Below are positions 34,801-43,421 of a DNA stretch of 64,000 nucleotides, in pieces. The stretch's first letter is position 1; the number at the start of each line of letters is the position of its first letter. Under the pieces are notes generated by a model. That model did not search any database, had not been told where the DNA came from, and saw only the letters and a list, made by a program, of their open reading frames with translations. Source of the DNA: Chloroflexota bacterium (GTDB taxonomy: Bacteria > Chloroflexota > Anaerolineae > Aggregatilineales > Phototrophicaceae); NCBI GenBank assembly GCA_013388745.1, contig JACAER010000016.1:248001-312000 (forward strand), written 5' to 3'. The position numbers were made by a program, and so were the translations under genes.

Positions 34801-36429
34801 CAGTTCAAGTGTGTGGCTGGGGATGTAAAAATCCTGTACCGCATAGAAAAAATTCCCATTGAAGGGGTTAACGGGCAGATTATCCCGCAGCGGATTGAGC
34901 GCGCCGGGATAAACGCTGTCTACGCCCAGATTGTTAAACCCGCGCGGAACAAAACCCTGCTCGTGCGGGAGCGCGGTGGGGATGTTCAGTGGGGTAAGGG
35001 GCGTCTGGATGTCGGTGGAATCGGGCAGCACAAGGCGAAAGCTGCCGTCTGCGCGCTGGAAACGCACCGCGCCGGCTTCGACGAGCGTGTTGGTGACGGC
35101 GCGCTGATTGATGTTGAAGGCAAAGTTCTCGTTGATAACGCGGTTATCGAGCGTTTGTATTTGCAGACTATTTTCGGTGAGCGCAACCTGCCCCATCGGC
35201 AGTGCATTGGCGCTTTCACCAAGCGCCGCGCCCGACCAATCGATATTGAAAGTTGAGGTGAGCGCCAACGCGGAATCCACAAGATCGTAAAGCGCGATGT
35301 CGGCAAAGGCCGGATTTACATTGTTCTGGAACACATCCAGGCGTATCAGGTCGGTCACTAAACGCGCATCCTGATCATAATAGAGCGTGAGACGATTGTC
35401 GCGATAAGCAATGGCTTGCCAGCCGGCGAGATCGGTGTTGATGAATGCCCCGTTATCGAGCCGGATTTCGAAAACGGGTTCTTCGCTGGCAGGCTGGCGG
35501 GCGCGGCGACGCAGATCGAAGTTTGTGCCGTTGAGGATGAGACGCTGGCCGTTGGTGAAACGCACGATTACCCAACTTTGCAGCGCTTGAATGCTGGCGA
35601 TGTTGTAGAAGTCGGTCACGATGGTTTGACCACCAATAGCGATGGTGATGACCCCATCCGGCTCATGAACCAGCGTCATTTGTGATTGATCGGTGAAGAA
35701 GGTGGCATTGGTTTGGCTGATGAAGCCCATGCCATCGTCGCGGAAACTCAGCGCCGTCACCGCCTGCGAGAGCGGACGCACGTTGCCGATTGTGATGGCG
35801 CGACCGCCGGACACATCAGTGATCGTAAATACACTGCGCAGGTCGCCGCTGTCAGGCTGGCGCACAGGATCAGTGCCATTGTAGAGCGTCAGGTTTAGCG
35901 GATTGCTACCGGCGGCGATAAAACTGGTGGCAAGCAGATCGGGCAGCGTGTCGGCGGTGACAAAAGCCGGGAATTCTGAGGAAAAATCGGCGCGCCGCAT
36001 GGCTAAACGCTCAAAGCTGAGGCCGTACTCGTTAGGATTGTCGATGCTGTCAAAAAGTGGCGCGCGGGCAGCGATTTCGACACGGTACAGCCCCGTGGCG
36101 GGGAGGCCGGCGCGCAAAACAAGGCTGTCGCTGTCCACAAAGGCGAAATTTTGATTTTCTGCCAGCAGCGTGCCGTTGGCGTCCAGCAGGCGCAAACGGG
36201 GGCTAAACTGGCCGGCCAAACGCTGTGCGCTGAGACGGATGATTTCGCCCGCCGCGCCGTCGAATGACCAGGTTTGTGTGGGTTGATTGCTGCTGAGGAT
36301 ACCGCTCACAGTTTCACCAGCAGTCAGGCTGGGCAGGCTGTTGTTTTGCGCCTGCACGCCGCTGTTGGGCAAAGCAAAGAGCAGACACAGCAGCGCAAAC
36401 AGGCGGGCAATGGTAATGCGGTTACGCAT
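28825..36429 (-). CDS. Giant RHS/YD-repeat secreted protein
   Basis: The 2,534-residue protein has a signal peptide (cleaved near GVQAQ), a PPC-type beta domain (about 35-140), beta-rich sequence, and a DUF6531-like entry region (NPFNGNFFYAVQDFYIP, then RFYNTQ and MGHGWRHSY) near 520-600. Some forty YD-type repeats (YDALGNL, YDEAGNL and variants) follow to about residue 2,240. Such repeats form a hollow beta shell in RHS and TcC proteins. Two hydrophobic stretches (about 2,030-2,080, with a CKHWRRW turn between) interrupt the repeats and look like a membrane hairpin. The usual core motif is present only in decayed form (NGAYDPRLARLTVPNP), and the C-terminal 290 residues are Pro-rich with no recognised toxin. 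The ATG at 36429 overlaps the stop of the VWA-FHA gene by eight bases and follows GAGGG. Confidence 0.9.
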   Translation of the reverse strand: MRNRITIARLFALLCLLFALPNSGVQAQNNSLPSLTAGETVSGILSSNQPTQTWSFDGAAGEIIRLSAQRLAGQFSPRLRLLDANGTLLAENQNFAFVDSDSLVLRAGLPATGLYRVEIAARAPLFDSIDNPNEYGLSFERLAMRRADFSSEFPAFVTADTLPDLLATSFIAAGSNPLNLTLYNGTDPVRQPDSGDLRSVFTITDVSGGRAITIGNVRPLSQAVTALSFRDDGMGFISQTNATFFTDQSQMTLVHEPDGVITIAIGGQTIVTDFYNIASIQALQSWVIVRFTNGQRLILNGTNFDLRRRARQPASEEPVFEIRLDNGAFINTDLAGWQAIAYRDNRLTLYYDQDARLVTDLIRLDVFQNNVNPAFADIALYDLVDSALALTSTFNIDWSGAALGESANALPMGQVALTENSLQIQTLDNRVINENFAFNINQRAVTNTLVEAGAVRFQRADGSFRLVLPDSTDIQTPLTPLNIPTALPHEQGFVPRGFNNLGVDSVYPGALNPLRDNLPVNPFNGNFFYAVQDFYIPSHTLELRLERFYNTQADVLTPNYMLASASPAYHLGQMGHGWRHSYQFELDIAQAPHGQVTLILPQGTRHHFNAVQGTNAFQSTTLPSWTLERFGGLTGHWRAATTDGLTYSFDRAGRLERIQDSNSLALSFAPIPRDYLRDGLTGGVFIVEPYGRRLELYTDDSGHVARARDTVSREIVYIYEGDLLVAVRYPDPAQTAAYSYENNVLSAFNDARSPYHPTGILAYNNRRVVTYTENFDGQQPRLFRYTYEPNLTRRAFIVSGAERSDTWSYDENFLFTGYTAPRPEFTYLYRYDRDSQLLAELQRPELTVFRFTHNAQGLLTSLRDPIYTGQGSYDYVYATRGARLLLEQIDYPNGGRETFVYDDTPAARLIEHRQLISRQPVQEHIRRFVYDDWGRVVSMIAPGPDGIELTTAYRYDSFGYIAGVQIGDWQMGFTHDILGRLRAIVDGDGQIYTLDWSSTHDGLRAIHGPEGLSISYEYDARGNVVRIEDRGSVDVYTYNDSDQLVTTTDALGRVTTYTYDEAGNLLSAVDPGGRATTYAYDALDNLTRVTTPTGAVWEFSFELEASDFTFRRVVDPSGRASVYRYDSLGRLRRVAFIDNDQQQVYDIRYSLEGNRADISYEFTGRTLSAEYNLIGQITATTIEDLRTQYSYDPAGNLSAVTDAAGLTTSYTHDVFGNITAVLLPNGGQTTYQYDGRHNLVTRTDALGQQTSYTYDGLNRRISRINPGGQTTSYRYDLRGNLLEVTDPRGSTRRATYDALDRLTAQVDALGIETRYEYDTFGRLVRMTAPLGLTTEYAYDLADNLVAMTQPAGRQFLYDYDEIGRLNSVTDALGHTYLYDYNSIGQLSSITNPLGNTQQYIWRNGRPGRFIDASGHSYEYNTDSISGRVATIRDTTSGGLNLQFEYDRAGRLLYMGAGTDRLLANNAAPPFSNNRETMYVFGYTQGQLTSYTDPSGGIWTLGYDSAGRVTSAQNPQGIVTLYVYDSLNRITQITHAAGTQSETSERFAYDANGNVIGHTASDGVVTAYAYDANNRLTEIRQAVGTNAERVYTYAYDEIGNLILLTDPNGTQTTYRYDLFGNLTRVIRTLDGQEIAYEYIYDLMGNLTGVVLPEGQRISMGYDALNQRVRYVDAAGGVWAYTYNSVNQLAQVSDPLGNVTRYEYDAFGRLTRIIYPNSAASTITYDQRGQFDSVYSPVVGADTTAARTSYQFDPAGNLLAIVDNADAQDASSTRFTYDALGNLINRTTPLDETTQYRYDEQGRLVEIIYPDDSRLTRAYDSADRLISITSPAGTIAFSYDPLGRLTAVTTGSTSIRYTYDPADNVLSRDAGALGAVLYTYDDLYRPVRIEYGGESIDLVYNLNGWRTGIMRSRGPATTTTYEANGRAEVVTHLFAGDQPLDQFNYSYDAAGSLTRISRRDNWTMLFSFNAAQQLIDERWLNDQNNARYTLNLRYDAAGNIVEDARDSTRTLYIYNENNQLIGEVRNYNPNQETSTAWMPFVGVLAVVAYARCKHWRRWLWVSPLFMALLLVPRLQQRGNELPPFDVAYVYRADGALQQIAYTATQNTLDFTYDADSRLISITGTREDGLPISMQFTYDALGRLVIWQDATTGYRLHYDGETVIARENVASGEIERYFAPFADQPLLTLTADGGAVWALQDASAFARSAFSMDTGFVPNTLDLNAFGQIINPYAQEAVTENASLPQQILPFGIYESSSQLYITANGAYDPRLARLTVPNPARHNPTIHLYGSGAPFTHVPALSVHPPYAEHFVGTFASLILDTIRPQVEAAPLLTYGENSPTTAQLHAAENFRIWQIIDTLGITSPVASPYVSALLAPLPTVSSGLSIPSAQFAHYTPDMGWVPTPETDPLAPPDPLRVLQQASAWINQPLAAPIQRNAFTFTLPTPQNPAQNTLPPELALNDLLPEVQIMTALQSEIAALTNPLPQVAVPQPLHIDPPIPVPQLMPPALIELAALYRPPLSADRALFEPTWPQIGN

Positions 36430-38245
36430 GGTTGACCCTCTTGTAGGCAATGTAGAGCAGACGAGTGGTCGGGGAGAGTTGAATCATGTCAAATGTTCGG
36501 AGTAACTGCGGGTCTTCGAGCGCTTCGCCGCGCAGCAGTACAGGATTGCGTGTACTGAGGCGTTCAATCCACACGGCGTCATTTTCGATATACAGGCGTG
36601 CGTGTTGGCGCGATATGAAGACATCACCCTTGATGACGATTTGGCATTCTTTGCTGCGCCCGATGATGACGTTGGGGGCGCGCACTTCGAAATACTGCGG
36701 TACGGTGCTGTTGAGATGCAGCCAGCCGATGAGATCGTTGGCGCCGTTGGCCGCGTCTTCGATCATTTTGCGCAGTTGTTCGTCGTTCATGACGGCGGTG
36801 ATGAGTGCTTCTTCATCCTCGCTTCGGGCGGCGGGGGCTGCCGGGCTTTGATACAGGGCTGTGTCCAGATTTTCGTAAAAACTGGTGGTGCGTGATGGCG
36901 TGGCGGCGACCGCCGCCGCTTTTCCGCGCGGGCGCAGCGTCAACATGAACGCTATACCCAGTGCCAGCACAATCAGCGCGCCGCCACCCCAGATGAGCGG
37001 GTCAAAAGTTGTCAGGGCACTGACGAAATTGTTCAGCATAGCCTGTCCCGGCGGCAGCGTGGGCGTTGGCGCCAGCGTTGGTTCAGGGGTTGCGGTTACA
37101 ACCAGCACGATGGCGGCCTGTGTGGGCACATCAGTTGGCGTGGGCGTGATGGTTGGCGTAGACGTATTAGTGGGTGTTGTGGTTGAAGTTGGGCTGGTGG
37201 TTGCTGTTGCTGTCGGCGTTGACGTGGGCGACGGGGTAAATATAGCCGTAGCTGTTGCTGTCGGCGTAGCAGTATAGGTTGGCGAGGGCAGCGGCGTTTC
37301 GGTCGGCAGGGGCGTTTCAGTTGGCACAGGAGGCAGGGTTGCCAGCACGGCGGTCGGTGGAATAGGCGTTGGTGTGAAGGTTGCAGTCGGAGTAATTAAA
37401 TCCTCAGGGCGGATTATTTCTGTCAAATTGATGGGGAGATCGTGCGTACTGCCGTCGGCCAATTGCAGCGTCAGAGTAACAGGAGAGGATGGACGCGCGC
37501 TCCAGCGGCCCTGGAAGGCAAAAACCGGGCGCGCCCAAAGCGCGGCGATTTCTGCGACCTGATTTTCCAACGTGCGCAGGTTGGCTGTCACAAGCCGTCC
37601 CTGATGCTGATCGGCCAGGCGTAACAATGCAGTGTCGGTGGATTCGCCCAAAACAATGATGTCCAACGGCGCGCTGAACGCCGGCGCGCTCTGAAGATTG
37701 CAGTCGGTTTGCGCCGACAACGCGCCCGTAATCATCAGAAAGCGCCAGGCTTGATCGAGCGGACGTTCTGCGTTGTTGACTGCGGCGAGCGCATCCCACA
37801 GACAGCTGGTTGCGCCTGCGGTGGTGCCGTAATCTGCTAGCGCGGCGGTGATGGCTGCCCGATCGTCTGTTGGCGGGAAGATGCTCACTTCGGTGGCGTA
37901 AACCACGATACCGACCTGTGACCGGGCGCTGGACGCGGCAAAAAAACGAGTGAGCGCTGACTGTACAGCCAGTTGGGTGTTCAGCAGCCCGCCGCTACCA
38001 TCAAGGATGAGCCAATGAGCTTGATCGAGGGGGGCGTCATGGACGTTTAGCGACAGCCGTGTGCCATTCGATACGAGTTCAGCCTGTGTGATAGACTGCT
38101 CAGTGGGAAGACTGATGTGGACAATAACGGAGTTGTCTGAAAACAGTGCTGCGTATTCGATACGAATATCGTCAACCTGAGCCTGTACGGCAAGCGCAAG
38201 AACAATGACAGCAGCAATCAGCACACAGACAACGAGCACTTTCAC
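36422..38245 (-). CDS. Membrane VWA-FHA protein with TPT linker
   Basis: The 607-residue protein has a signal peptide or anchor (MKVLVVCVLIAAVIVLALAV), an outside VWA domain, a Thr/Pro linker of about 115 residues, one transmembrane helix (LIWGGGALIVLALGIAFMLT), a short inside helical segment, and a C-terminal FHA domain with IIGRSKECQIVI ... ISRQHARLY. The VWA metal site reads LILDGSGG, so the usual Asp-x-Ser-x-Ser has lost its last Ser; metal binding may be weak. FHA domains read phosphothreonine. The topology puts the VWA domain outside and FHA inside. It lies 92 bp after the Ser/Thr kinase gene and overlaps the start of the RHS gene. Confidence 0.88.
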   Translation of the reverse strand: MKVLVVCVLIAAVIVLALAVQAQVDDIRIEYAALFSDNSVIVHISLPTEQSITQAELVSNGTRLSLNVHDAPLDQAHWLILDGSGGLLNTQLAVQSALTRFFAASSARSQVGIVVYATEVSIFPPTDDRAAITAALADYGTTAGATSCLWDALAAVNNAERPLDQAWRFLMITGALSAQTDCNLQSAPAFSAPLDIIVLGESTDTALLRLADQHQGRLVTANLRTLENQVAEIAALWARPVFAFQGRWSARPSSPVTLTLQLADGSTHDLPINLTEIIRPEDLITPTATFTPTPIPPTAVLATLPPVPTETPLPTETPLPSPTYTATPTATATAIFTPSPTSTPTATATTSPTSTTTPTNTSTPTITPTPTDVPTQAAIVLVVTATPEPTLAPTPTLPPGQAMLNNFVSALTTFDPLIWGGGALIVLALGIAFMLTLRPRGKAAAVAATPSRTTSFYENLDTALYQSPAAPAARSEDEEALITAVMNDEQLRKMIEDAANGANDLIGWLHLNSTVPQYFEVRAPNVIIGRSKECQIVIKGDVFISRQHARLYIENDAVWIERLSTRNPVLLRGEALEDPQLLRTFDMIQLSPTTRLLYIAYKRVNHA

Positions 38246-38337
38246 AATGGCGTTCCTGACTCTGAATAATCACTTTCTACTATAGCCTAAACTGCTGCGC
38301 CGCGCGTGAAAAAGGGCCAGTGCGCCAGTGCATTCGA

Positions 38338-40509
38338 TCAGCCGCCAGAGAGCGTAACAATCAATGCACTTAAGCGGTCGCGCCACAAGTAAAAATCGCG
38401 GGGTCCACTGGAGAAAGCCAGTGGCGCGTCGGGGCTTTCTGATTGACAGCGGCGGTAGATGACCTGGCCGATGTCGATGGCGCTCTGCGCGCTGGCGCTC
38501 AATTCGGGATCGCTGAGGTAGTTTTGCAGGCTGTCATAGAGTGAGATGTAAGCGGGACAATCGACGATGCTGGTGGTGATGTTCCCGCTGTCGAGGAGGG
38601 CTTGCAGCGCTGCGATGAGCGAAGCGCGTGTGTCAACAAAGGGGGTGGGTGTTTGGCTGGCGGCAGCTAAGGCATCTGCGCCTAACAGATTGATTGATAA
38701 CATCGCGATTTCTACTGGACTGCCAGCGGCACTTTCCAGCCACAGCCCTAAACCGCCGTTCGGCCAGGTGTCATCGGTGCGCTGCAATAACAAGCTGCCA
38801 ATCTCAATACGAAAGTATTGATCTTCGCCACTGAGGATTAGCGTGTCAAAGCCACCTTCGGGTAGTTCACCACTTTCCGCTGCGGTGATTTGCCCGCCTT
38901 GGAGACGTTCGATTTGCCAGCGGCGCGCCGCCGTATTGATGGTAAAGAGCAAAAAATTCTGTGGGTCTTGCAGACGATAAGCAATGCCGTAGCGCGTGAT
39001 CCGGCTGAGATCGCCTGCGAGCGAGAGCGCGACGCGGAAACCGTTCAGCGCGCCGACATTCAGGCGTGTCAAGGACTGCTGCGCCGAAGGGATGATTTGT
39101 AGAGACGCCCCTGAACCCAGGGCAGATGGCCCGCTCAGAAACTCAAACAACGGCTCACCATCGAGAAAAATAGTGGGTGCCGGCGAAGGTGTCGGAGTGA
39201 TGATGGCGGTCGAACTGGCTGTGGGACTCGACGTGTTAGTTGGTGTAGGCGTATGGGTCGCTGTACTGGTCGATGTGGCGCTGGGTGTGAACGTCGGCGT
39301 GTAAGTAACGCTGGCCGTTAGCGTTGCGGTTGGTGTGCGGGTCGCGCTGGGGGTAAGAACAGCGGTGGGGCTTTGTGATGCCGCAGCTAAGACCTGCACA
39401 GTCGCGCTGACAGTAGGCGTTGGAGTGCTCCTCGTATTAAGTGATGAGGAGGCTATTCCCCCCAAGAGAACCAGGCCCACTCCGATCAATAATAGGGCGA
39501 CGATCAGGGGCAGCCAATTGCGGCGGTTGGCAGCCACGGGTGGGGTTTCGGTGGTGGAGTACTTTTCCGAAGGCTTGATCGGGCGGATCTCGGAAAAATC
39601 TTGCAGTTCGGCGGAAAGCTGCGAGGCGAGCGCGATGTGAACGTCGCGCGCGAAATCGAGCACACTCTGATAACGATCCGCCGGTTTTTTGGCGAGCGCT
39701 TTGGCTAAGATGTCGTCCAAAGCGGTAGGAAGTTCTGTGCGCAGTTGCGAGACCCGCGGCACGGGGGCTTCGACGTGTTGGCGAATGAGGTCACTTTCGG
39801 CCTGATCGCGCGGGAGATTTTTATCGGCGACGAAGGGGCGCTGCCCGGCGAACAGTTCGAACGACAGAATGCCGAAGGCATAAATGTCGGCAGTTTGATC
39901 AACACGCTCACCGACCTGCTGCTCCGGCGGCATGTAGGCGCGGGTGCCAGCGGCCAATGCCAGTAGTTTTTCATTGTGCAGATCAATCATGATCCCCAGA
40001 TCGGCGACGTAAGCTGTGCCGTCTTTGCTGGCGATGAGAATGTTTCCCGGCTTAATATCGCGATGGATGAAGTTGGCGCGGTGAATTTTGTCGATGCCGC
40101 GCGCCACCTGTGTGATGATGCGGACAGCTTCGTCCAGCGGCAGCAGTTCTTCGCGCTGGCGCAGCTTTTTGAGCACGGTGGATAGCGAAAACCCCTCGAT
40201 ATACTCCATGACGATATAGGTGTAGTCGCTGTGAGGCACGAAGTCGTAAAAGCGCACGATGTTGGGGTGCGCCAGATTCTTCATGTTGGTGGCTTCGGTT
40301 TTAAAGTGTTCGAAAAGCTCGCGGTTCTGGAGAAAGCTTTCTTTGAGAAATTTGATGGCGTAGGGGTTGGGCGCGTGGAGTTCGCGGGCGCGATAAACGC
40401 AGGCCATGCCGCCTTCGCCGATGAAATCCTGTAACACATAACGATCGTCGATGACTGCGCCGGGATAGTAGTAAACAGTTTCGCAACTGGAACGCGCTTT
40501 TGCAGGCAT
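38338..40509 (-). CDS. Transmembrane Ser/Thr protein kinase with extracellular domain
   Basis: The 723-residue protein has a Hanks-type kinase domain at about residues 24-290: glycine loop GEGGMACVYR (31-40), Lys53, HRDIKPGN (150-157), and DLG (171-173) in place of DFG, so it should be active. One transmembrane helix follows (NWLPLIVALLLIGVGLVLLG), then a Thr/Pro linker and an outside domain of about 170 residues. That domain reads like a laminin-G/concanavalin type sandwich (FRVALSLAGD ... NFLLFTINTAARRW ... DTLILSGEDQYFRIEI). The outside domain may sense a ligand or cell-wall state. The next gene is the VWA-FHA protein, a plausible phospho-reader. queA lies 47 bp upstream. Confidence 0.92.
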   Translation of the reverse strand: MPAKARSSCETVYYYPGAVIDDRYVLQDFIGEGGMACVYRARELHAPNPYAIKFLKESFLQNRELFEHFKTEATNMKNLAHPNIVRFYDFVPHSDYTYIVMEYIEGFSLSTVLKKLRQREELLPLDEAVRIITQVARGIDKIHRANFIHRDIKPGNILIASKDGTAYVADLGIMIDLHNEKLLALAAGTRAYMPPEQQVGERVDQTADIYAFGILSFELFAGQRPFVADKNLPRDQAESDLIRQHVEAPVPRVSQLRTELPTALDDILAKALAKKPADRYQSVLDFARDVHIALASQLSAELQDFSEIRPIKPSEKYSTTETPPVAANRRNWLPLIVALLLIGVGLVLLGGIASSSLNTRSTPTPTVSATVQVLAAASQSPTAVLTPSATRTPTATLTASVTYTPTFTPSATSTSTATHTPTPTNTSSPTASSTAIITPTPSPAPTIFLDGEPLFEFLSGPSALGSGASLQIIPSAQQSLTRLNVGALNGFRVALSLAGDLSRITRYGIAYRLQDPQNFLLFTINTAARRWQIERLQGGQITAAESGELPEGGFDTLILSGEDQYFRIEIGSLLLQRTDDTWPNGGLGLWLESAAGSPVEIAMLSINLLGADALAAASQTPTPFVDTRASLIAALQALLDSGNITTSIVDCPAYISLYDSLQNYLSDPELSASAQSAIDIGQVIYRRCQSESPDAPLAFSSGPRDFYLWRDRLSALIVTLSGG

Positions 40510-40556
40510 TGATCTTCCCTAATCCAGGTGACTCCGGCAAGAAGATAACATATTAT

Positions 40557-41621
40557 TTAGCAGATCAACATGGCGTCGCCGAAAGAAAAGAAGCGATAGC
40601 CCTGCTGTTTGGCGATTTCATAGGCATTACGCACAGACTCCCGCCCGGCAAAAGCGCTAATCATCATCAGGAGCGTGGATTTGGGCAGGTGAAAGTTGGT
40701 GATGAGCGCATCGACCACGCGCCAGCGATAGCCGGGATAAATGAACAGATCAGTGCTCGCTTCAAAAGCGATTACCGGACGCCAGGCGCAGGCCTCTGGG
40801 GCTTCAATGGCGCGCGCCGGCAGGCCGCCAGCGCTCAGTACAGCCGCTGTTTCTAAGGTGCGGGCACTGGTCGTGCCGACCGCAATGATACGCTTCCCGG
40901 CGAGTTTGGCCGAGTTGATGATATGGGCGTTTTCGGCGGTCAAGATGGCCTGCTCGCTATGCATTCGATGCTGGCGCACATCGTTTTCGCGCACAGGGGC
41001 AAAGGTATCGAGGCCGATGTGCAGCGTGCAATAGGCCGTTTGTACCCCTTTATCGCGCAGCGCAAGCAAAAGTTCAGGTGTAAAGTGAAGACCGGCGGTG
41101 GGCGCGGCGGCGCTGCCTTCGAATTTGCTGTAGATGGTCTGGTAGCGTTCGGCGTCCTGAAGCTGCGTGTGGATATAGGGCGGCAGCGGGACTTGGCCGT
41201 GTTTCTGTAAAATGTCTCTGATCGGCTGGCTGAAGCAAATCACGCGTTCGGCGTTTTCGGCTTCCGCCTCGACAGTGACCGTGATTCCGGTCTCCGGGAA
41301 ATACAACACTGTGCCCGTTGTGACGCGCTTGCCCCCAATCAGCGCTGACCAGCGGACATCATCGAGCTGGCGCAGCAGCAAAATTTCGACTACGCCCCCT
41401 GTTTTCTTGCGCACATGCAGGCGCGCAGGCAGGACGCGCGTATTGTTGAGCACCAGCACATCGCCGGGATGCAGCAGATGCACAATATCGCGAAACACAC
41501 GGTGTTCGACTGTGCCTGTGGTCTTGTTCAACAGCAGCAGACGCGAGGAATCGCGGGGTTCAAGCGGTGTCTGGGCAATAAAGTGTTCGGGAAGGTCATA
41601 GTCAAACAGTGAAAGATCCAT
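40557..41621 (-). CDS. queA: tRNA preQ1(34) S-adenosylmethionine ribosyltransferase-isomerase
   Basis: The 354-residue protein transfers the ribosyl part of SAM to preQ1 in tRNA position 34, forming epoxyqueuosine. It has the family start (SLFDYDLPEHFIAQTPLEPRDSSRL), VLVLNNTRVLPARL, PLPPYI, the GSAAAPTAGLHFTPELL block and the C-terminal TNFHLPKSTLLMMISAFAG. Length matches QueA. It follows ruvB by eight bases, and the pair is a common bacterial arrangement. Confidence 0.97.
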   Translation of the reverse strand: MDLSLFDYDLPEHFIAQTPLEPRDSSRLLLLNKTTGTVEHRVFRDIVHLLHPGDVLVLNNTRVLPARLHVRKKTGGVVEILLLRQLDDVRWSALIGGKRVTTGTVLYFPETGITVTVEAEAENAERVICFSQPIRDILQKHGQVPLPPYIHTQLQDAERYQTIYSKFEGSAAAPTAGLHFTPELLLALRDKGVQTAYCTLHIGLDTFAPVRENDVRQHRMHSEQAILTAENAHIINSAKLAGKRIIAVGTTSARTLETAAVLSAGGLPARAIEAPEACAWRPVIAFEASTDLFIYPGYRWRVVDALITNFHLPKSTLLMMISAFAGRESVRNAYEIAKQQGYRFFSFGDAMLIC

Positions 41622-41629
41622 CGAGTCCT

Positions 41630-42667
41630 CTAAAACAGTGGGGGTTGTTGGGGGTCGTTATCGGTTGTGCGGTCATAGGGGATGCCCATATGCTCATAGG
41701 CGTGGCGTGTGGCTGTGCGCCCGCGCGGTGTGCGATCTAAAAAGCCGAGTTGCAGCAGGTATGGCTCGTACACATCCATAATGGTTGCCGGGTCTTCGCT
41801 GGTGGCGGCGGCGACGGTATCCAGTCCCACCGGGCCGCCGTTAAATTTCTGGATGATGGTTGCCAGAATGCGGCGGTCGGTATCGTCCAAGCCAAGATGG
41901 TCGATATCCATCAGCGAAAGGGCTTCGCCGGCAACTTTGCCTGTGATAATCCCTTCGGCGCGCGTTTCGGCATAGTCACGCACGCGGCGCAGCAGGCGCA
42001 GCGCGACACGCGGTGTCCCGCGCGAACGACGGGCGATTTCGGAGACGCCCTCTGGCTTGATTTCGACCTTGAGCATGTTGGCGGCGCGGTTGATGATAAA
42101 TTCCATTGATGGTTGATCGTAAAATTCCATACGAAAGCGCGCGCCAAAACGGTCGCGCAGCGGCGCGGCCAGCAGCGAGAGCCGGGTTGTGGCGCCGATA
42201 ACGGTGAAGCGCGGCAGATTCAGACGGACGTTTTTGGCGGCGGGGCCTTTACCGATCACGATATCCAGCACGAAATCTTCCATCGCGGGGTAGAGAATTT
42301 CTTCGACGGCGCGCCCCAGCCGGTGAATCTCGTCGATGAAGAGGATGTCGAACTGCTTGAGGTGCGTCAGCAGCGCCGCCAGATCGCCGGCGCGCTCGAT
42401 GGCCGGGCCGGAGGTAATGCGAATGTTGACTTTCATCTCGTTGGCGACAACATGCGCTAGAGAAGTCTTGCCCAGACCCGGCGGGCCATAGAACAGGAGA
42501 TGATCGACAGGCTCTTTGCGGGCGTGGGCGGCGTCGATGATGATGCGCAGGTTTTCGCGCACTTTGTCCTGGCCGACGATGTCTTGCAGGAATTGGGGGC
42601 GCAGGGCAATGTTTTCGCGCTCGTTTTGGCGCTGGCCGCCGCTGACCAAACGTCCGTCATCGGACAT
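41630..42667 (-). CDS. ruvB: Holliday junction helicase motor RuvB
   Basis: The 345-residue AAA+ protein drives branch migration of Holliday junctions with RuvA. It has Walker [10 protein letters not shown] (61-69), Walker [10 protein letters not shown], the [17 protein letters not shown] sensor block and a C-terminal winged helix with [15 protein letters not shown]. Length is as usual. A -10 sequence TATACT (near 42702) lies upstream. It is divergent from upp. Confidence 0.97.
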   Translation of the reverse strand: MSDDGRLVSGGQRQNERENIALRPQFLQDIVGQDKVRENLRIIIDAAHARKEPVDHLLFYGPPGLGKTSLAHVVANEMKVNIRITSGPAIERAGDLAALLTHLKQFDILFIDEIHRLGRAVEEILYPAMEDFVLDIVIGKGPAAKNVRLNLPRFTVIGATTRLSLLAAPLRDRFGARFRMEFYDQPSMEFIINRAANMLKVEIKPEGVSEIARRSRGTPRVALRLLRRVRDYAETRAEGIITGKVAGEALSLMDIDHLGLDDTDRRILATIIQKFNGGPVGLDTVAAATSEDPATIMDVYEPYLLQLGFLDRTPRGRTATRHAYEHMGIPYDRTTDNDPQQPPLF

Positions 42668-42734
42668 AGTGTGCTCCGGTAAATATTTGTTCTATTTTCA
42701 GTATAACTGAGCGCTAGAGGTTGTAACAGGGGTT

Positions 42735-42763
42735 TTGACAAGCATGGCGTGGTTTCGTAGAAT
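42735..42763 (+). promoter_or_regulatory. Promoter of upp
   Basis: TTGACA (42735-42740), a 17-bp spacer and TAGAAT (42758-42763), about 35 bp before the upp ATG. Confidence 0.75.
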
Positions 42764-42797
42764 CGCACGCAGCGCAGGCAGCTCAGAAAGGAAAGTC

Positions 42798-43421
42798 ATG
42801 TCTCAAGTTCATGTGTCAACCCATCCCCTCGTCAAGCACAAACTCACTCTGCTGCGTGATGTCAGCACCGATCATCGTTCGTTCCGGGAACTAGTGCGCG
42901 AACTAGCGCTGTTATTATGCTATGAGGCGACGATGGATTTGAAGCTCGTGTCGAAAAGCGTGACGACACCGATGGGCGAGGCGCACGGTTATCGCACAGA
43001 GGATACGATCGGGCTGGTGCCGATTTTGCGCGCGGGGCTGGGGCTGGTCGATGGGGTGATGGAACTGCTGCCCAGCGTACAGGTGTGGCATATCGGTTTG
43101 TACCGCGATGAGCGCACCCTGCGCCCGGTGGAATATTACAACAAGCTGCCCACCGCGCCGACGGTTCAGATTTGTCTGGTGCTGGATCCGATGCTGGCGA
43201 CGGGTGGGTCGGCGGTGGCGACCGTGGATATTCTGAAACGCTGGGGTGTGGAGCGCATCAAATTTCTTGGCCTGATTGCTGCGCCAGAGGGAATCGAGCG
43301 ACTCTCGAAAGCGCATCCCAATGTGCCGATTCACGTAGCGGCAGTGGACGATCATCTGAACGACATCGGCTTTATCGTGCCCGGTCTGGGCGACGCGGGC
43401 GACCGCCAATTCGGTACGTGA
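42798..43421 (+). CDS. upp: Uracil phosphoribosyltransferase
   Basis: The 207-residue protein converts uracil and PRPP to UMP. It shows [16 protein letters not shown] at the start, the [18 protein letters not shown] block, the PRPP-binding loop [17 protein letters not shown] and the C-terminal [16 protein letters not shown] end ([16 protein letters not shown]). The ATG at 42798 has AGAAAGGA upstream. The stop overlaps the GTG of the next gene. Confidence 0.97.
   Translation: MSQVHVSTHPLVKHKLTLLRDVSTDHRSFRELVRELALLLCYEATMDLKLVSKSVTTPMGEAHGYRTEDTIGLVPILRAGLGLVDGVMELLPSVQVWHIGLYRDERTLRPVEYYNKLPTAPTVQICLVLDPMLATGGSAVATVDILKRWGVERIKFLGLIAAPEGIERLSKAHPNVPIHVAAVDDHLNDIGFIVPGLGDAGDRQFGT

Noticed and set aside
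28825..36429. Repeated DNA in the RHS gene as a CRISPR array or tandem repeat
   Set aside because: The repeats are at protein level (YD motifs), irregular in length and without constant spacers; no array structure exists.
43172..43417. N-terminal extension of the WecA/MraY-like protein
   Set aside because: It lies wholly inside upp in another frame and has no family similarity; the GTG at 43418 gives the family N-terminus.
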